Shown here one piece after another: positions 48,183 to 57,832 of a DNA stretch of 64,000 nt. The DNA is from Acidisoma cellulosilyticum. Lineage in GTDB: Bacteria > Pseudomonadota > Alphaproteobacteria > Acetobacterales > Acetobacteraceae. The position numbers and the translations under genes were made by a program. Location of the stretch: assembly GCF_020621385.1 (NCBI RefSeq), contig NZ_JAESVA010000003.1:682001-746000 (forward strand), read 5' to 3'. Numbering within the stretch: position 1 is the stretch's first letter; each line of letters opens with the position of its first letter. The notes under the pieces are model-generated. The model saw nothing but the letters and a program-made list of their open reading frames with translations, did not search any database and was not told the DNA's origin.

Positions 48183-50546
48183 ATGGAATATTCGCGCCGC
48201 TTCAAGTTTCTCATCTGCGTTCCCTCGTTCAACGAGGGCGATCTGGAGGGCGCGCGGCTGACCCAGATCGTGGGCGAGATCGAGCAGGACGGTTACGCGG
48301 TCCTGCGCGCGCGGCGGGAGGAGGATGCCGAGCTGGTCATCCGCACGGATTCCGCGCTCGGCTGTATCGTGGTCGATTGGGGCAAGAAGGGCGTCGGCGG
48401 CAAATCCACGGGCCTGATCGATCTGGTGCGCAAGCGCGGTCTGGACGTGCCGATCATCATCCTGGTCCGCCGCCAGACGCTGGAGCAGATCCCGGTCGAG
48501 GTTCTGGACAATGTCGACGGTTTCGTCTTCCTGGCCGAGGAGACGCCGGACTTCATCGCCAAGAACCTCGTCGCCCGTCTGCGGCAATATGCCGACAGCC
48601 TCAAAACCCCGTTTTTCGGGACGCTGGTCGACTATGCCGAGCAAGGCAATATGCTCTGGACCTGTCCCGGCCATAATGGCGGCGCCTTCTACCGCCGCAG
48701 CCCGATCGGCCGCATTTTCGTGGAGCATCTGGGCGAGGCGGTGTTCCGCGACGACCTGGACAATTCCGTGCTGCAACTCGGCGACCTGCTGACCCATGAG
48801 GGGCCCGCCCTTCGCGCGGAACAGGAAGCCGCGAAAATCTTCGGGGCCGAGCGCACCTATTTCGTGCTCAACGGGACCTCGGCCTCCAACAAGATCGTGC
48901 TCAACGCGCTGCTCGCCGAGGGCGATCTGGTGTTGTTCGATCGGAACAACCATAAGGCCGCGCATCACGGCGCGTTGCTGCTGGCTGGTGCCACGCCGGT
49001 CTATATCGAAACCACGCGCAACCCGCATGGCATGATCGGGCCGATGCAACTGGCCGCGCTCGACGAGGACCGGCTGCGCGACGCGATCCGCAATAACCCT
49101 GGGGTGGCCGACAAGGACGCCTGGCAGAAGCCGCGCCCCTTCCGCGCGGCGGTGGTCGAACAATGCACCTATGACGGCACCATCATCTCGGCCGAGGAGA
49201 TCATCGCCCGCATCGGTCATCTGTGCGATTACATTTTGTTCGACGAAGCCTGGGCCGGCTTCATGAAATTCCATCCGCTGTTCCGCGGTCGCTTCGGCAT
49301 GGGCCTGGATAAGCTCGGGCCGAACGATCCCGGTATTATCGTGACGCAAAGCTCGCATAAGCAGCTGGCGAGCTTCTCCCAGGCGAGCCAGATCCATGTG
49401 AAGGATTCCCACCTTGCCGGGCAGCGCCGTCAGGTGACCTCGCAACGCTTCAACGAGTTCTTTCTGCTGCATGCCTCCACCAGCCCCTTCTATCCGCTGT
49501 TCGCGTCATTGGATGTCGGCGCGCAGATGATGAAGGGCCGCTCGGGCGAAGTGCTGTGGGACGATACCGTTCGTCTGGGCATCGAACTGCGCAAGAAGAT
49601 CCGCCTCGCCGCCCGCGAATATGGCGAGCATGAGACCGACCCGACCCGCCGCTGGTTCTTCGAGCCCTTCGTGCCGCGTTTCGTGCAGCCGTCGGAGGCC
49701 GCGCGGGGGTCGGAAGGCATGCGCTGGGAAGACGCCGAGACCGATCTGCTGGCCAGCGATCCGGCGCAATGGGAATTGGTGCCGGAAGAGTTCTGGCACG
49801 GCTTCCCCAATCTGGAAAAAGGCTGGGCCATCACCGACCCGAACAAGCTGACGGTGCTGACGCCGGGCTTCAGCGACGGCACCGAGGATCGGTATGCCGA
49901 TCACGGCATTCCGGCCCCGGTCGTCGCCGAATATCTGCGCGAAAACCGCATCGTGCCGGAGAAGAACGACCTCAATTCGCTGCTGTTCCTGCTGACGCCG
50001 GGCGTGGAGAGCAGCAAGGCCGGCACGCTTCTGTCCCACCTTGTCACCTTCAAGAAGCTGCATGACGAGAACCGGCCGCTGGAGGAGGTTTTCCCCGGCT
50101 TCGTCGCCCGCCGTCCGCAGCGCTATACGGGCATCGGCCTGCGCGACCTTTGCGCCGAGATGCATGCCTTCTATCGGCAGAGCGGCACCAGCGCCCTGCA
50201 GGCGGCGCAGTTTCGTGCGGAGCATCTGCCCGAAATGGTCCTGCATCCGCATGAGGCGACGCGGGAACTGGTGCGCAACAATGTTGATTACGTGCCGCTG
50301 GACGAGGCCGCCGGGCGCATTGCGGCGACCCTTTGGCTGGTCTATCCGCCGGGCATCGCGACCGTGGTGCCGGGCGAGCGCGTCGGCGGCCGCGCCCAGC
50401 CGATGATCGATTACCTGAAGGTTTTCGAGCGCGCGGCGAACCTGTTTCCGGGCTTCGAGTCCGAGGTTCAGGGCCTCTATCGTGAGACAAGCGATGGGGT
50501 TATGCGCTTCTATACCTATGTCATTCGGGAGAAGGGTGAGGCGTGA
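48183..50546 (+). CDS. Orn/Lys/Arg decarboxylase (AdiA/SpeC-type, PLP)
   Basis: This is a 787-aa protein. A response-regulator-like wing domain (about 1-140) precedes the aminotransferase-fold PLP core (about 150-590, PLP lysine K393 in [13 protein letters not shown]) and a C-terminal domain. Members decarboxylate arginine, ornithine or lysine, consuming protons; biodegradative forms serve acid resistance and others make polyamines. Length is nearest to AdiA-type arginine decarboxylase, but substrate choice cannot be made from sequence alone. No amino-acid antiporter is adjacent. Its stop overlaps the queC GTG start by 4 bp. Confidence 0.9.
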   Translation: MEYSRRFKFLICVPSFNEGDLEGARLTQIVGEIEQDGYAVLRARREEDAELVIRTDSALGCIVVDWGKKGVGGKSTGLIDLVRKRGLDVPIIILVRRQTLEQIPVEVLDNVDGFVFLAEETPDFIAKNLVARLRQYADSLKTPFFGTLVDYAEQGNMLWTCPGHNGGAFYRRSPIGRIFVEHLGEAVFRDDLDNSVLQLGDLLTHEGPALRAEQEAAKIFGAERTYFVLNGTSASNKIVLNALLAEGDLVLFDRNNHKAAHHGALLLAGATPVYIETTRNPHGMIGPMQLAALDEDRLRDAIRNNPGVADKDAWQKPRPFRAAVVEQCTYDGTIISAEEIIARIGHLCDYILFDEAWAGFMKFHPLFRGRFGMGLDKLGPNDPGIIVTQSSHKQLASFSQASQIHVKDSHLAGQRRQVTSQRFNEFFLLHASTSPFYPLFASLDVGAQMMKGRSGEVLWDDTVRLGIELRKKIRLAAREYGEHETDPTRRWFFEPFVPRFVQPSEAARGSEGMRWEDAETDLLASDPAQWELVPEEFWHGFPNLEKGWAITDPNKLTVLTPGFSDGTEDRYADHGIPAPVVAEYLRENRIVPEKNDLNSLLFLLTPGVESSKAGTLLSHLVTFKKLHDENRPLEEVFPGFVARRPQRYTGIGLRDLCAEMHAFYRQSGTSALQAAQFRAEHLPEMVLHPHEATRELVRNNVDYVPLDEAAGRIAATLWLVYPPGIATVVPGERVGGRAQPMIDYLKVFERAANLFPGFESEVQGLYRETSDGVMRFYTYVIREKGEA

Positions 50547-51262
50547 CGTCGACGGACGACAAGGCTCTGGTGCTGTTTTCGGGCGGGCAGGATTCCGCGA
50601 CCTGCCTTGCCTGGGCGCTTGACCGCTTTCCGGCCGTGGAGACCATCGGCTTCGACTACGGCCAGCGCCATCGGGTGGAGTTGGACGTGCGCGCGCCCTT
50701 CCTGACGAAGCTGCGCGCGGATTTCCCGGCCTGGGACGGCAAGCTCGGGCAGGATCACATGGTCGATGCCGGGATCATCGGGACGCTGAGCGAGACCGCG
50801 CTGACGCGGGAGACCGAAATCGCCATGCAGGCGGACGGGCTGCCCAATACCTTCGTGCCCGGCCGCAATCTGCTGTTCCTGACCATGGCGGCGACCGTCG
50901 CCTATCGCCGGGGCATCAAGCATATCGTGACCGGGGTCTGCGAGACCGATTATTCCGGCTACCCGGACTGTCGGGACGATACCATCAAGGCGCTACAACT
51001 GGCGCTGAACCTGGGTATGGACCGCCGCTTCGTGCTGCACACGCCCTTGATGTGGATCGACAAGGCTGCGACCTGGGATATGGCGTCGGACCTCGGCGGT
51101 GACGCGCTGGTCAACCTCATCAACCGGGAGACCCATACCTGCTATCTGGGTGACCGCAGCAGGCTGCACCCCTGGGGCTATGGCTGCGGCCATTGCCCGG
51201 CCTGCCAATTGCGGGCGGACGGCTGGGCGCGTTTCGTGGCGAGCGATCCTCAGACCGGCTGA
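50543..51262 (+). CDS. queC: 7-cyano-7-deazaguanine synthase
   Basis: This 239-aa PP-loop ATPase converts 7-carboxy-7-deazaguanine to preQ0 for queuosine. The PP-loop [16 protein letters not shown] (about 11-26) is present, together with the zinc-binding cysteines in CYLGDR and [11 protein letters not shown]. It starts with a GTG overlapping the decarboxylase stop (GTGA), which implies coupled translation. No queD, queE or folE is nearby. In the same direction a small membrane protein follows 57 bp later. Confidence 0.94.
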   Translation: MTSTDDKALVLFSGGQDSATCLAWALDRFPAVETIGFDYGQRHRVELDVRAPFLTKLRADFPAWDGKLGQDHMVDAGIIGTLSETALTRETEIAMQADGLPNTFVPGRNLLFLTMAATVAYRRGIKHIVTGVCETDYSGYPDCRDDTIKALQLALNLGMDRRFVLHTPLMWIDKAATWDMASDLGGDALVNLINRETHTCYLGDRSRLHPWGYGCGHCPACQLRADGWARFVASDPQTG

Positions 51263-51319
51263 CACTTGGCAGGGGCGTTCTCGGCGCCAGCTAATAGGCA
51301 TGTCGGATAAGGACCTCCC

Positions 51320-51607
51320 ATGGATTCCGCGATCAATTTCGTGCTTACCCTCATCCTGCGGCTGGTCGGCGTCGTCATGGCGGTGATCGCGATCGTTGAG
51401 AACGCCCTGCGGCACCTGTTGGAGCAGGCGGGCATTCACGGTCAGACGCAGTCGGCCGTGCTGGTGGTGGCGGCCATCCTGGTCATCGTCGCGGCCTTGC
51501 GGCTGCTCGGCGGTATCTTCGGCCTGCTGATCACGGTGCTGCTGATCCTCATGATCCTCAACCTGCTGATGCCCGGCTTCCATGTGCCGATGAACGCGCA
51601 TGCCTGA
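51320..51607 (+). CDS. Unknown small membrane protein (2 TM)
   Basis: This 95-aa protein has two strongly hydrophobic segments, about 6-27 (NFVLTLILRLVGVVMAVIAI) and 43-84 (a long run AVLVVAAILVIVAALRLLGG then IFGLLITVLLILMILNLL), separated by a short polar loop. It is not recognised. GGACCTCCC precedes the ATG at moderate spacing. It lies between queC and another small ORF on the same strand; a role in either pathway is not evident. Confidence 0.65.
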   Translation: MDSAINFVLTLILRLVGVVMAVIAIVENALRHLLEQAGIHGQTQSAVLVVAAILVIVAALRLLGGIFGLLITVLLILMILNLLMPGFHVPMNAHA

Positions 51608-51681
51608 GCGCACGGAGACGTGACTTGGCCGCCTGCGGGGTCCAAAGTGCCGGGGTCCAAAACGGATAGAGAGGATGAACG

Positions 51682-51870
51682 ATGGCCGAAGTCAGCTACA
51701 CCCGCGAGACGCTTATCAAGGATCTCATCAACACGATCAGCCTCGCGGACGGTAAGGGGATCCATCTCGGCTATGGAACCCCTGAGGAGGGGGCTGACCG
51801 CGACTATATTCTGGACGTTGCGACCGTGGCGATCGAGGTCGTCAATGCGCTGAGAATCAAGACGGCCTGA
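51682..51870 (+). CDS. Unknown 62-aa soluble protein
   Basis: This small ORF (MAEVSYTRETLIKDLINTIS onward) has GAGAGGATG about 8 nt before the ATG. The residue mix is ordinary for a soluble mixed alpha/beta protein and codon use resembles the neighbours, which supports it being real. No family is recognised. It lies between a small membrane protein and aspA, 115 bp before the latter. Confidence 0.6.
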   Translation: MAEVSYTRETLIKDLINTISLADGKGIHLGYGTPEEGADRDYILDVATVAIEVVNALRIKTA

Positions 51871-51985
51871 CGGATAGGCCCGGCAGAGACCTAGTGGGGG
51901 AGCAGCCAAGCTTCGCGAGGGCTTCAACGACCGGTGGGGGAGAAGCATTTTCGTGAGGCCGCAACCATAATAACGAGCCAAGACC

Positions 51986-53506
51986 ATGACGGCTGAGCTT
52001 TCCCCCCTGGATGACACCACCCCCGCCGATACGCTGCATCTGGCGACGACGCGGAAGGTCAATCTTTCCGACGTCGAGACCCGCACCGAGCATGATCTGC
52101 TTGGGGAGGCAGCCGTTCCCGCCTCCGCCTATTGGGGCATCCATTCCCTCCGCGCTGTCGAGAATTTCCCGATAACCGGCGTGCCGATCGGCCATTTTCC
52201 GGATCTGGTCCGCGCGCTGGCCATGGTCAAACAGGCAGCGGCGCGGGCCAACCGGACGCTGGGTGCGCTGCCGCCCGAGAAGGCCGCGATGATCGAGCGC
52301 GCCTGCGAGGTGCTCAAGACCGGGACCGAATATCACGGCCAATTCGTGGTCGATGCCGTGCAGGGCGGCGCCGGGACTTCCACCAATATGAACGCCAATG
52401 AGGTTGTCGCGAACCTCGCTTTGACATTGGCGGGCCATGCGCGCGGGCGTTACGACCTGCTGCACCCCAATGACGACGTCAACATGGCGCAGTCGACCAA
52501 CGACGCCTATCCGACCGCGCTGCGGGTCGCGACGCTGGAGGGGGTGAAGCCTTTGCAGCGGGCGCTACGCGACCTGTCGCTGGAGCTGAAGAAGAAGGGC
52601 GCGGAATTCGCCGATGTCCTGAAGATGGGCCGCACCCAGTTGCAGGATGCGGTGCCGATGACGCTGGGCCAGGAATTCGACGCCTTCCATGTGACGGTGA
52701 AGGAAGACGTGCAGCGCCTGGGCGAGGTGGCGGCCTTGTTCCATGAGGTCAATCTGGGCGCGACCGCCATCGGCACGGGCATCAATGCCGATCCGCGCTA
52801 TGCGCCTTTGGTGGTGGAGGAATTGGCGGCGATCAGCGGCCATCCGTTGTCGCTCGCGCCCAATCTGATCGAAGCGACGTCGGATATGGGCGCCTTCGTC
52901 CTGTTCTCGGGCCTGCTGAAGCGCATCGCCGTGAAACTCTCCAAGATCTGCAATGACCTGCGGCTGCTCTCCAGCGGTCCGCGCACGGGTTTTGGGGAGA
53001 TCAACCTGCCGGCGCGGCAGGCGGGGTCTTCCATCATGCCGGGCAAGGTCAATCCGGTGATCCCGGAAGTGGTCAGCCAGGTCGCCTATCTCGTCATCGG
53101 GCATGACCTGACGGTGACGATGTGCGCCGAGGGCGGTCAATTGCAGCTGAATGCCTTCGAACCGACCATCGCCTATAGCATCATGACATCGCTGCGCATG
53201 CTGACGGCCGCGATCGACAGCCTGACCCTGCGCTGCATTGCCGGCATTACCGCCAATCGGGAGCATTGCCTGGATCTGGTCAATCACAGTATCGGCCTGG
53301 TGACGGCCCTGGCGCCGACGCTGGGTTACGAGGTGACGTCGCGCATCGCCAAGCGCGCCCTGGCCGAGGGGCGGGGCGTGCGCGAGATTGTGCTGGAGGA
53401 AGGCTTGCTGGAGGAACCCGTGCTGGATGAGCTGCTGCGGATTGAGGCGATGACCCGGCCGTCCCGCCATATAACGCCGCGCGTCATCGCTGCCGCCAAA
53501 GGATGA
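51986..53506 (+). CDS. aspA: Aspartate ammonia-lyase
   Basis: This 506-aa protein of the fumarase/aspartase superfamily converts aspartate to fumarate and ammonia. The signature GSSIMPGKVNP (flexible SS loop) is present, as are the TNMNANEVVANLA and TNDAYPTALRV blocks typical of aspartase. The N-terminal 35 residues precede the usual start (TRTEHDLLGE) and are extra compared with E. coli AspA. Fumarase C is the main alternative, but the SIMPGKVNP context and MCAEGGQLQLN favour aspartase. The stop overlaps the next gene by 4 bp. Confidence 0.9.
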   Translation: MTAELSPLDDTTPADTLHLATTRKVNLSDVETRTEHDLLGEAAVPASAYWGIHSLRAVENFPITGVPIGHFPDLVRALAMVKQAAARANRTLGALPPEKAAMIERACEVLKTGTEYHGQFVVDAVQGGAGTSTNMNANEVVANLALTLAGHARGRYDLLHPNDDVNMAQSTNDAYPTALRVATLEGVKPLQRALRDLSLELKKKGAEFADVLKMGRTQLQDAVPMTLGQEFDAFHVTVKEDVQRLGEVAALFHEVNLGATAIGTGINADPRYAPLVVEELAAISGHPLSLAPNLIEATSDMGAFVLFSGLLKRIAVKLSKICNDLRLLSSGPRTGFGEINLPARQAGSSIMPGKVNPVIPEVVSQVAYLVIGHDLTVTMCAEGGQLQLNAFEPTIAYSIMTSLRMLTAAIDSLTLRCIAGITANREHCLDLVNHSIGLVTALAPTLGYEVTSRIAKRALAEGRGVREIVLEEGLLEEPVLDELLRIEAMTRPSRHITPRVIAAAKG

Positions 53507-55077
53507 GCGCTGCCGATTCTGCGCGCCTGGAACAAGGACCGCGTCTTCTGCCTTGGCTGATCGGGGCTGCGCTGGTTCTGGTGACGCTTCTGTCCCGCGC
53601 GCCCGCTTTCGTCATGAGCGTGGTGGATTGGGACGAGAGCCTGTATTTCATCATGGCCCAGCAATGGCGGGCGGGGCATCTGCCCTATACCGCCGTCTGG
53701 GACAATAAGCCCATCGGCATCTATGCGATCTTCGCTGTCTTCCAACGCATCTTTGGCGGCGGCATCCTGTCCATGCGCCTGGCCGGGACGAGTGCGATCG
53801 TGGCCATGGCGTTGCTGACCTGGCGCATCGCGCGGCATTATTTGCGCGATCAACCTGCGGTCAGGGCGGAGCTTTTTGCCGGTATCGCCGGGCTGCTGGT
53901 GATCGGCACGACGATCCCGGACGATGGGATCGCGGCCAATACCGAAATCTTCATGGAGAGTTTTACCCTCCTCGGCATGCTATGGGCGCTGACGCCTGTG
54001 GGCCGCATCGGGGCAGGCCGGTCTATCGCCATCGGCTTGGCGCTCGGCCTTGCCTTCATGGTCAAGTACGTCGCTGTCTTCGATATGTTTGCGGTTTATG
54101 CCGCTATGCTGATCATGCCGGGACGATTGCGGCGCGGCGCGCTTGGTGTGTGGGATATGCTCCGCCTCGGCCTGCTGTTCAGCGTCGGTGCCTTAGCACC
54201 CTTCCTCGCGACCCTTGGCCTTTATGCCGTTCACGGTGAGCTTCCGGCGATGCTGTCCGCCAGTATCCTGTCCAATATGCGGCGGGTCGCGGTGCCGGTC
54301 TCAGGCCATCTCGCGACCCGCGCCTTCCACGCGCAGATGCTGATCTTCCCGGCGCTTTATCTTTCGTTGCTCTGGCTGTTGGGCGAAATGCGGCATCTGT
54401 CGCATCGTGCGCTGCCGCGCGGGCCGTTGATCCTCGGCCTATGGTTCGTCACCAGCCTTCTGGGTGTCGCCTCCGGCGGGCTTTATTTCAGCCATTACTT
54501 CCTGCAGCTTCTGCCGGTGCTGTGCATCACGACGGCGCTGATGCTGGCAGCACTTTTTCGGAGTCCGTCGCGCGCGCTGCGATGGGCGGTGGCGGTGCTT
54601 TTCCTCCTCAGCCTCATCCCCATGCTATCGCGCAGTGCCGCCGATATGCGGCGTATGGTGGAAGACATGGGACGGCCGCCGGTCGCGGGCTTCGGCCTGC
54701 TGCGCGATACGCCGGCCGAGGTCGCGGCCGACCTCAACCCTGCGCTGGCGGCCATGCCGGGGTCTGAAGCCTATGTCTTCGACGGCGAGCCCATCCTCTA
54801 CGCGCTGTTGCGCGAGCCATTGCCGACGAAATTCGTCTTTCCGTCCTTTCTGTTGTCGAAGCTGCTGGCCCATACGGTCGGCATCGATCCGTTGGCGGAG
54901 CTGAACCATATTCTGGCGCAGAAGCCGCTGTTCATCATCCGCCGCACCAACCCGGACGATCAGAATTCTTCCGCGCGCAATCTCGACGTCTATGCGGCGA
55001 TGAATGCTGCGCTTGGGGCGGATTACACGGTGTGGAAACGCTATGACACGATGGTGGTGTATCGGCGCAAGCCCTGA
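53503..55077 (+). CDS. Membrane glycosyltransferase, GT39/ArnT-like
   Basis: This 524-aa protein has about 10-12 hydrophobic segments. The first periplasmic loop contains VDWDESLYFIMAQQW, which matches the catalytic DE motif of GT39/PMT-ArnT enzymes, followed by VWDNKPIGIY. Such enzymes transfer sugars from undecaprenyl phosphate to lipid A, glycans or proteins. The donor and acceptor are unknown. It overlaps aspA by 4 bp (ATGA), so it is co-transcribed although functionally unrelated. The ParDE operon starts 67 bp downstream. Confidence 0.85.
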   Translation: MSAADSARLEQGPRLLPWLIGAALVLVTLLSRAPAFVMSVVDWDESLYFIMAQQWRAGHLPYTAVWDNKPIGIYAIFAVFQRIFGGGILSMRLAGTSAIVAMALLTWRIARHYLRDQPAVRAELFAGIAGLLVIGTTIPDDGIAANTEIFMESFTLLGMLWALTPVGRIGAGRSIAIGLALGLAFMVKYVAVFDMFAVYAAMLIMPGRLRRGALGVWDMLRLGLLFSVGALAPFLATLGLYAVHGELPAMLSASILSNMRRVAVPVSGHLATRAFHAQMLIFPALYLSLLWLLGEMRHLSHRALPRGPLILGLWFVTSLLGVASGGLYFSHYFLQLLPVLCITTALMLAALFRSPSRALRWAVAVLFLLSLIPMLSRSAADMRRMVEDMGRPPVAGFGLLRDTPAEVAADLNPALAAMPGSEAYVFDGEPILYALLREPLPTKFVFPSFLLSKLLAHTVGIDPLAELNHILAQKPLFIIRRTNPDDQNSSARNLDVYAAMNAALGADYTVWKRYDTMVVYRRKP

Positions 55078-55102
55078 TCGACGGAGGAAATAAATTGGCA
55101 AA

Positions 55103-55121
55103 TGTACTGATTTTTAGTACA
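55103..55121. promoter_or_regulatory. Candidate ParD operator
   Basis: Inverted repeat TGTACT (55103-55108) / AGTACA (55116-55121) has a 7-nt AT-rich spacer, 24 bp before the antitoxin ATG. It is placed for autorepression by the antitoxin, as is usual for parDE. Confidence 0.6.
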
Positions 55122-55144
55122 AATGCCTTAGAGGAGAACCGCCG

Positions 55145-55396
55145 ATGGCCAGAACTACATCTGTCAGCCTGGGTGATCACTTCACCAGTTTCGTGGAACG
55201 TCAGGTGACTGAAGGGCGTTACGGAAGCGCGACTGATGTCATGCGCGCAGGTCTAAGACTTCTCGAAGACCATGAAACGAAATTGGCGGCTTTGCGTGCA
55301 GCCTTGACCGAGGGGGAGGAAAGCGGACAAGCGACGGAATTCGACGTTGAAGCATTCATTGCGCGGAAGCAGGATCGTCGATCCTCGACCGCATGA
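55145..55396 (+). CDS. parD: ParD-family antitoxin
   Basis: This 83-aa protein has an N-terminal ribbon-helix-helix ([38 protein letters not shown]), followed by a flexible acidic region that wraps the toxin (about 50-83). GAGGAGAA lies 6-7 nt before the ATG. It is expected to bind the ParE-like toxin and the operator at 55103-55121. The gene overlaps the toxin gene by 4 bp (ATGA). The pair lies between core genes at an insertion-prone site. Confidence 0.9.
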   Translation: MARTTSVSLGDHFTSFVERQVTEGRYGSATDVMRAGLRLLEDHETKLAALRAALTEGEESGQATEFDVEAFIARKQDRRSSTA

Positions 55397-55689
55397 CAGG
55401 CCGTCTGAGACTTTCTCCAAAGGCTCAGAGCGATATCGAAGACATCTGGAATCACACCTCCGACCGCTGGGGACTTACCCAAGCTGAAATCTACTTGCGC
55501 CGACTTGGTGAGCGCATGGAATTGCTTAGCGAGCATCCTCATATGGGACATCCATGCCCGGACATTCGTGTTGGGTATTATCGTTTCTCCTATGAGGCGC
55601 ACATTCTATTTTATCGCTTCGTTGGCGCCGGCATCGAGGTTGTCCGCATTCTCCATAAAGCCATGGACGTTAGCCGTCACCTAGACTGA
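55393..55689 (+). CDS. parE: ParE/RelE-superfamily toxin
   Basis: This 98-aa protein has the plasmid-stabilisation (ParE) pattern: [18 protein letters not shown] at the start, [16 protein letters not shown] in the middle and [30 protein letters not shown] at the end. ParE toxins inhibit DNA gyrase; RelE relatives cut mRNA. The ParE reading is favoured by the ParD partner. The last 20 bp overlap the 3' end of the convergent opgH gene. Confidence 0.88.
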   Translation: MTGRLRLSPKAQSDIEDIWNHTSDRWGLTQAEIYLRRLGERMELLSEHPHMGHPCPDIRVGYYRFSYEAHILFYRFVGAGIEVVRILHKAMDVSRHLD

Positions 55690-57832
55690 GCACCGCAAAA
55701 GCCGTCGCCAGTTCCTGCAACCGGTCCAGCCCATCGGCTGAGCCGAGGACAGCGGCGGTTTCCTGTTTCGACAATTGATCGATCGCCTTTTGCAGCGTGT
55801 CGGCCTCGGCGATTTTGGTGAGGCCGACCAGCAGCGGCACGTCGATCGGGTCCTGTCCCGGCCGGCGGGCCGGCGGCAGCATGGCGCGATGGGCAGCGAG
55901 CAGCGCCGCATCCCCCAATAGATGCCGGATGGCGCCCTGCATGGATGCGCCGGGAACAGACGGCGCCTCAGCCGCGCGCAGGCCGGCAGCGCTCCGCAAT
56001 ATGGCATTGGGCTGCCGTTCCTCGGGGATGCTCAGAAGGCCCATGCGCTGGAGGGCCAAACCCACGCCGCTGGAGGCCGTCAGCATGACCAGCGGCACGG
56101 CCAGCACGAGGCCGACCAGAACCGGCGTCATCCAGAGGAACAAAGCCGGGGAAACCGCATAGGCGATGACGGCGAGCCCGATGCCGAAGGCCATGAAGCG
56201 CCAATATTGCCGCCAGACCAGGCGCAGCGGTGCGGCATCGCTGTCCCGCCGCTGGGCGTTCCAGCCGCTGTCGCGCCCGGCCAGGATCTGCATCACGCCT
56301 TCCGTCTGGATCAGCATGGCGACAGGGGCGACCAACCCGCCGATGAGCGTTTCGAGCAGCAGGCTGAGAAGCGCGCGGAGAGCGCCGCCCGAGCCACGGC
56401 GCATCGGCCCGTTCACCAGCAGCAGGATATAGGCAAAGAGCTTTGGTGCCAGCAGCACGGCCATGGTGCCGATGAAGACCCATTTCGCGAGCACCGGATC
56501 GACCTGCGGCCAGCGCGGAAACAGCGACTTGGTGGCGCCGAAATATTGCGGCTGCACGAAGCGGGATTGCAGCGAGACCAGCACGCCGACGAGCAGGAAG
56601 CAGAGCCAGAGCGGCGAGGTGATATAGCTGCCGATGCCCATCAGCAGATGCAGCCGGCTGACCCAATGCAGGCCGCGCGTCGGCAGCACGCCCGCATGTT
56701 GCAGATTGCCCTGCGCCCATCGGCGGTCGCGGATGGCGACATCGGTCAGCGACGGCGGGCTTTCCTCGTAACTGCCGCCCAAGGCCGGGACCATATGGAT
56801 GGCCCAGCCGCCGCGCCGCATCAGCGCGGCCTCGACAAAGTCATGGCTCAGAATAGCCCCGCCGAAGGGTTTGCGTCCCTTGAGGTGCGGCAATCCGGCC
56901 TGCTCCGCGAAAGCCTGGGTGCGGATGACGGCGTTATGGCCCCAGTAATTGCCTTCCGACCCATGCCACCAGGCGATGCCCTGGGCGATGACCGGACCGT
57001 AAACGCGCCCGGCGAATTGCTGCATGCGGGCAAAGAGCGATGTGCCGCCCGCGATGACCGGCAGCGTCTGGATGAGGCCGACACCGGGATGGGCTTCCAT
57101 GGCGGCGGCCATGCGCAAGACGGTCTCACCCTCCATCAGGCTATCGGCGTCGAGCGTCAGCATCTGCGGATAGGCGCCACCGAAGCGCCGCACCCATTCC
57201 GCGATATTGCCGGCCTTGCGATCGGTATTCCTGGCCCGCCGCCGGTAGAACAGGCGCGGGGCGGCAGGCCCGATCTCCGCCCGAAAGGCGAGGAAGGCGG
57301 CTTCCTCCGCGATCCAGACATCGGGGTCCGTGGTGTCGCTGAGGATGAAGATGTCGAAATGCTCGCTTTGGCCGGTGGCCGTGAGCGAGCCGTGGATCGC
57401 CTTCAGCCCGGCCATGACCCGCGCCGGTTCCTCGTTATAGGTCGGCATCAGCAGCGCCGTGCGGTCGCGGAGTGCGGGTAGCGGCCCGGTTTTAGCGATG
57501 CCGAGCCCGAGACCGCCGCCCGCGAGGCTCGCGCAAAATCCGCCGACCGCGCTCATGAAGGAGAGCGCGATCCAGGCGAACAGCACGACGAATAGAACGA
57601 GGATGAGGATACCGAGGACGCTTGGCCCATTGCCGTTGAAGACCCTGTACATCTCGGCGCCACCGCCGGCGGTCATGATGACGGCGCCGCCGATGACGAA
57701 GAGGCGACGGAGAAAGAGCCCGCGCGGCGCTGTGGTCGGGCGGCCGCTATGAGGCGGCGCCTGATGCAGGGACTGCACCGGCATCGCCAGCGGCGCTTCC
57801 GCGGGCAGGAAGCGGGGCTGGGTCATCGTCAC
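55670..57832 (-). CDS. opgH: Glucan glucosyltransferase OpgH (MdoH)
   Basis: This 720-aa inner-membrane GT2 enzyme polymerises glucose from UDP-glucose into the osmoregulated periplasmic glucan backbone. It has hydrophobic segments near 45-105 and four to six after residue 400. The cytoplasmic catalytic domain includes LLMPTYNEEPARV, TLDADSLM and RDRRWAQGN. It is shorter than E. coli OpgH (847 aa), mainly at the N-terminus. The start overlaps the opgG stop by 4 bp (ATGA). The 3' end overlaps parE by 20 bp. Confidence 0.94.
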   Translation of the reverse strand: MTMTQPRFLPAEAPLAMPVQSLHQAPPHSGRPTTAPRGLFLRRLFVIGGAVIMTAGGGAEMYRVFNGNGPSVLGILILVLFVVLFAWIALSFMSAVGGFCASLAGGGLGLGIAKTGPLPALRDRTALLMPTYNEEPARVMAGLKAIHGSLTATGQSEHFDIFILSDTTDPDVWIAEEAAFLAFRAEIGPAAPRLFYRRRARNTDRKAGNIAEWVRRFGGAYPQMLTLDADSLMEGETVLRMAAAMEAHPGVGLIQTLPVIAGGTSLFARMQQFAGRVYGPVIAQGIAWWHGSEGNYWGHNAVIRTQAFAEQAGLPHLKGRKPFGGAILSHDFVEAALMRRGGWAIHMVPALGGSYEESPPSLTDVAIRDRRWAQGNLQHAGVLPTRGLHWVSRLHLLMGIGSYITSPLWLCFLLVGVLVSLQSRFVQPQYFGATKSLFPRWPQVDPVLAKWVFIGTMAVLLAPKLFAYILLLVNGPMRRGSGGALRALLSLLLETLIGGLVAPVAMLIQTEGVMQILAGRDSGWNAQRRDSDAAPLRLVWRQYWRFMAFGIGLAVIAYAVSPALFLWMTPVLVGLVLAVPLVMLTASSGVGLALQRMGLLSIPEERQPNAILRSAAGLRAAEAPSVPGASMQGAIRHLLGDAALLAAHRAMLPPARRPGQDPIDVPLLVGLTKIAEADTLQKAIDQLSKQETAAVLGSADGLDRLQELATAFAVLSLGDG

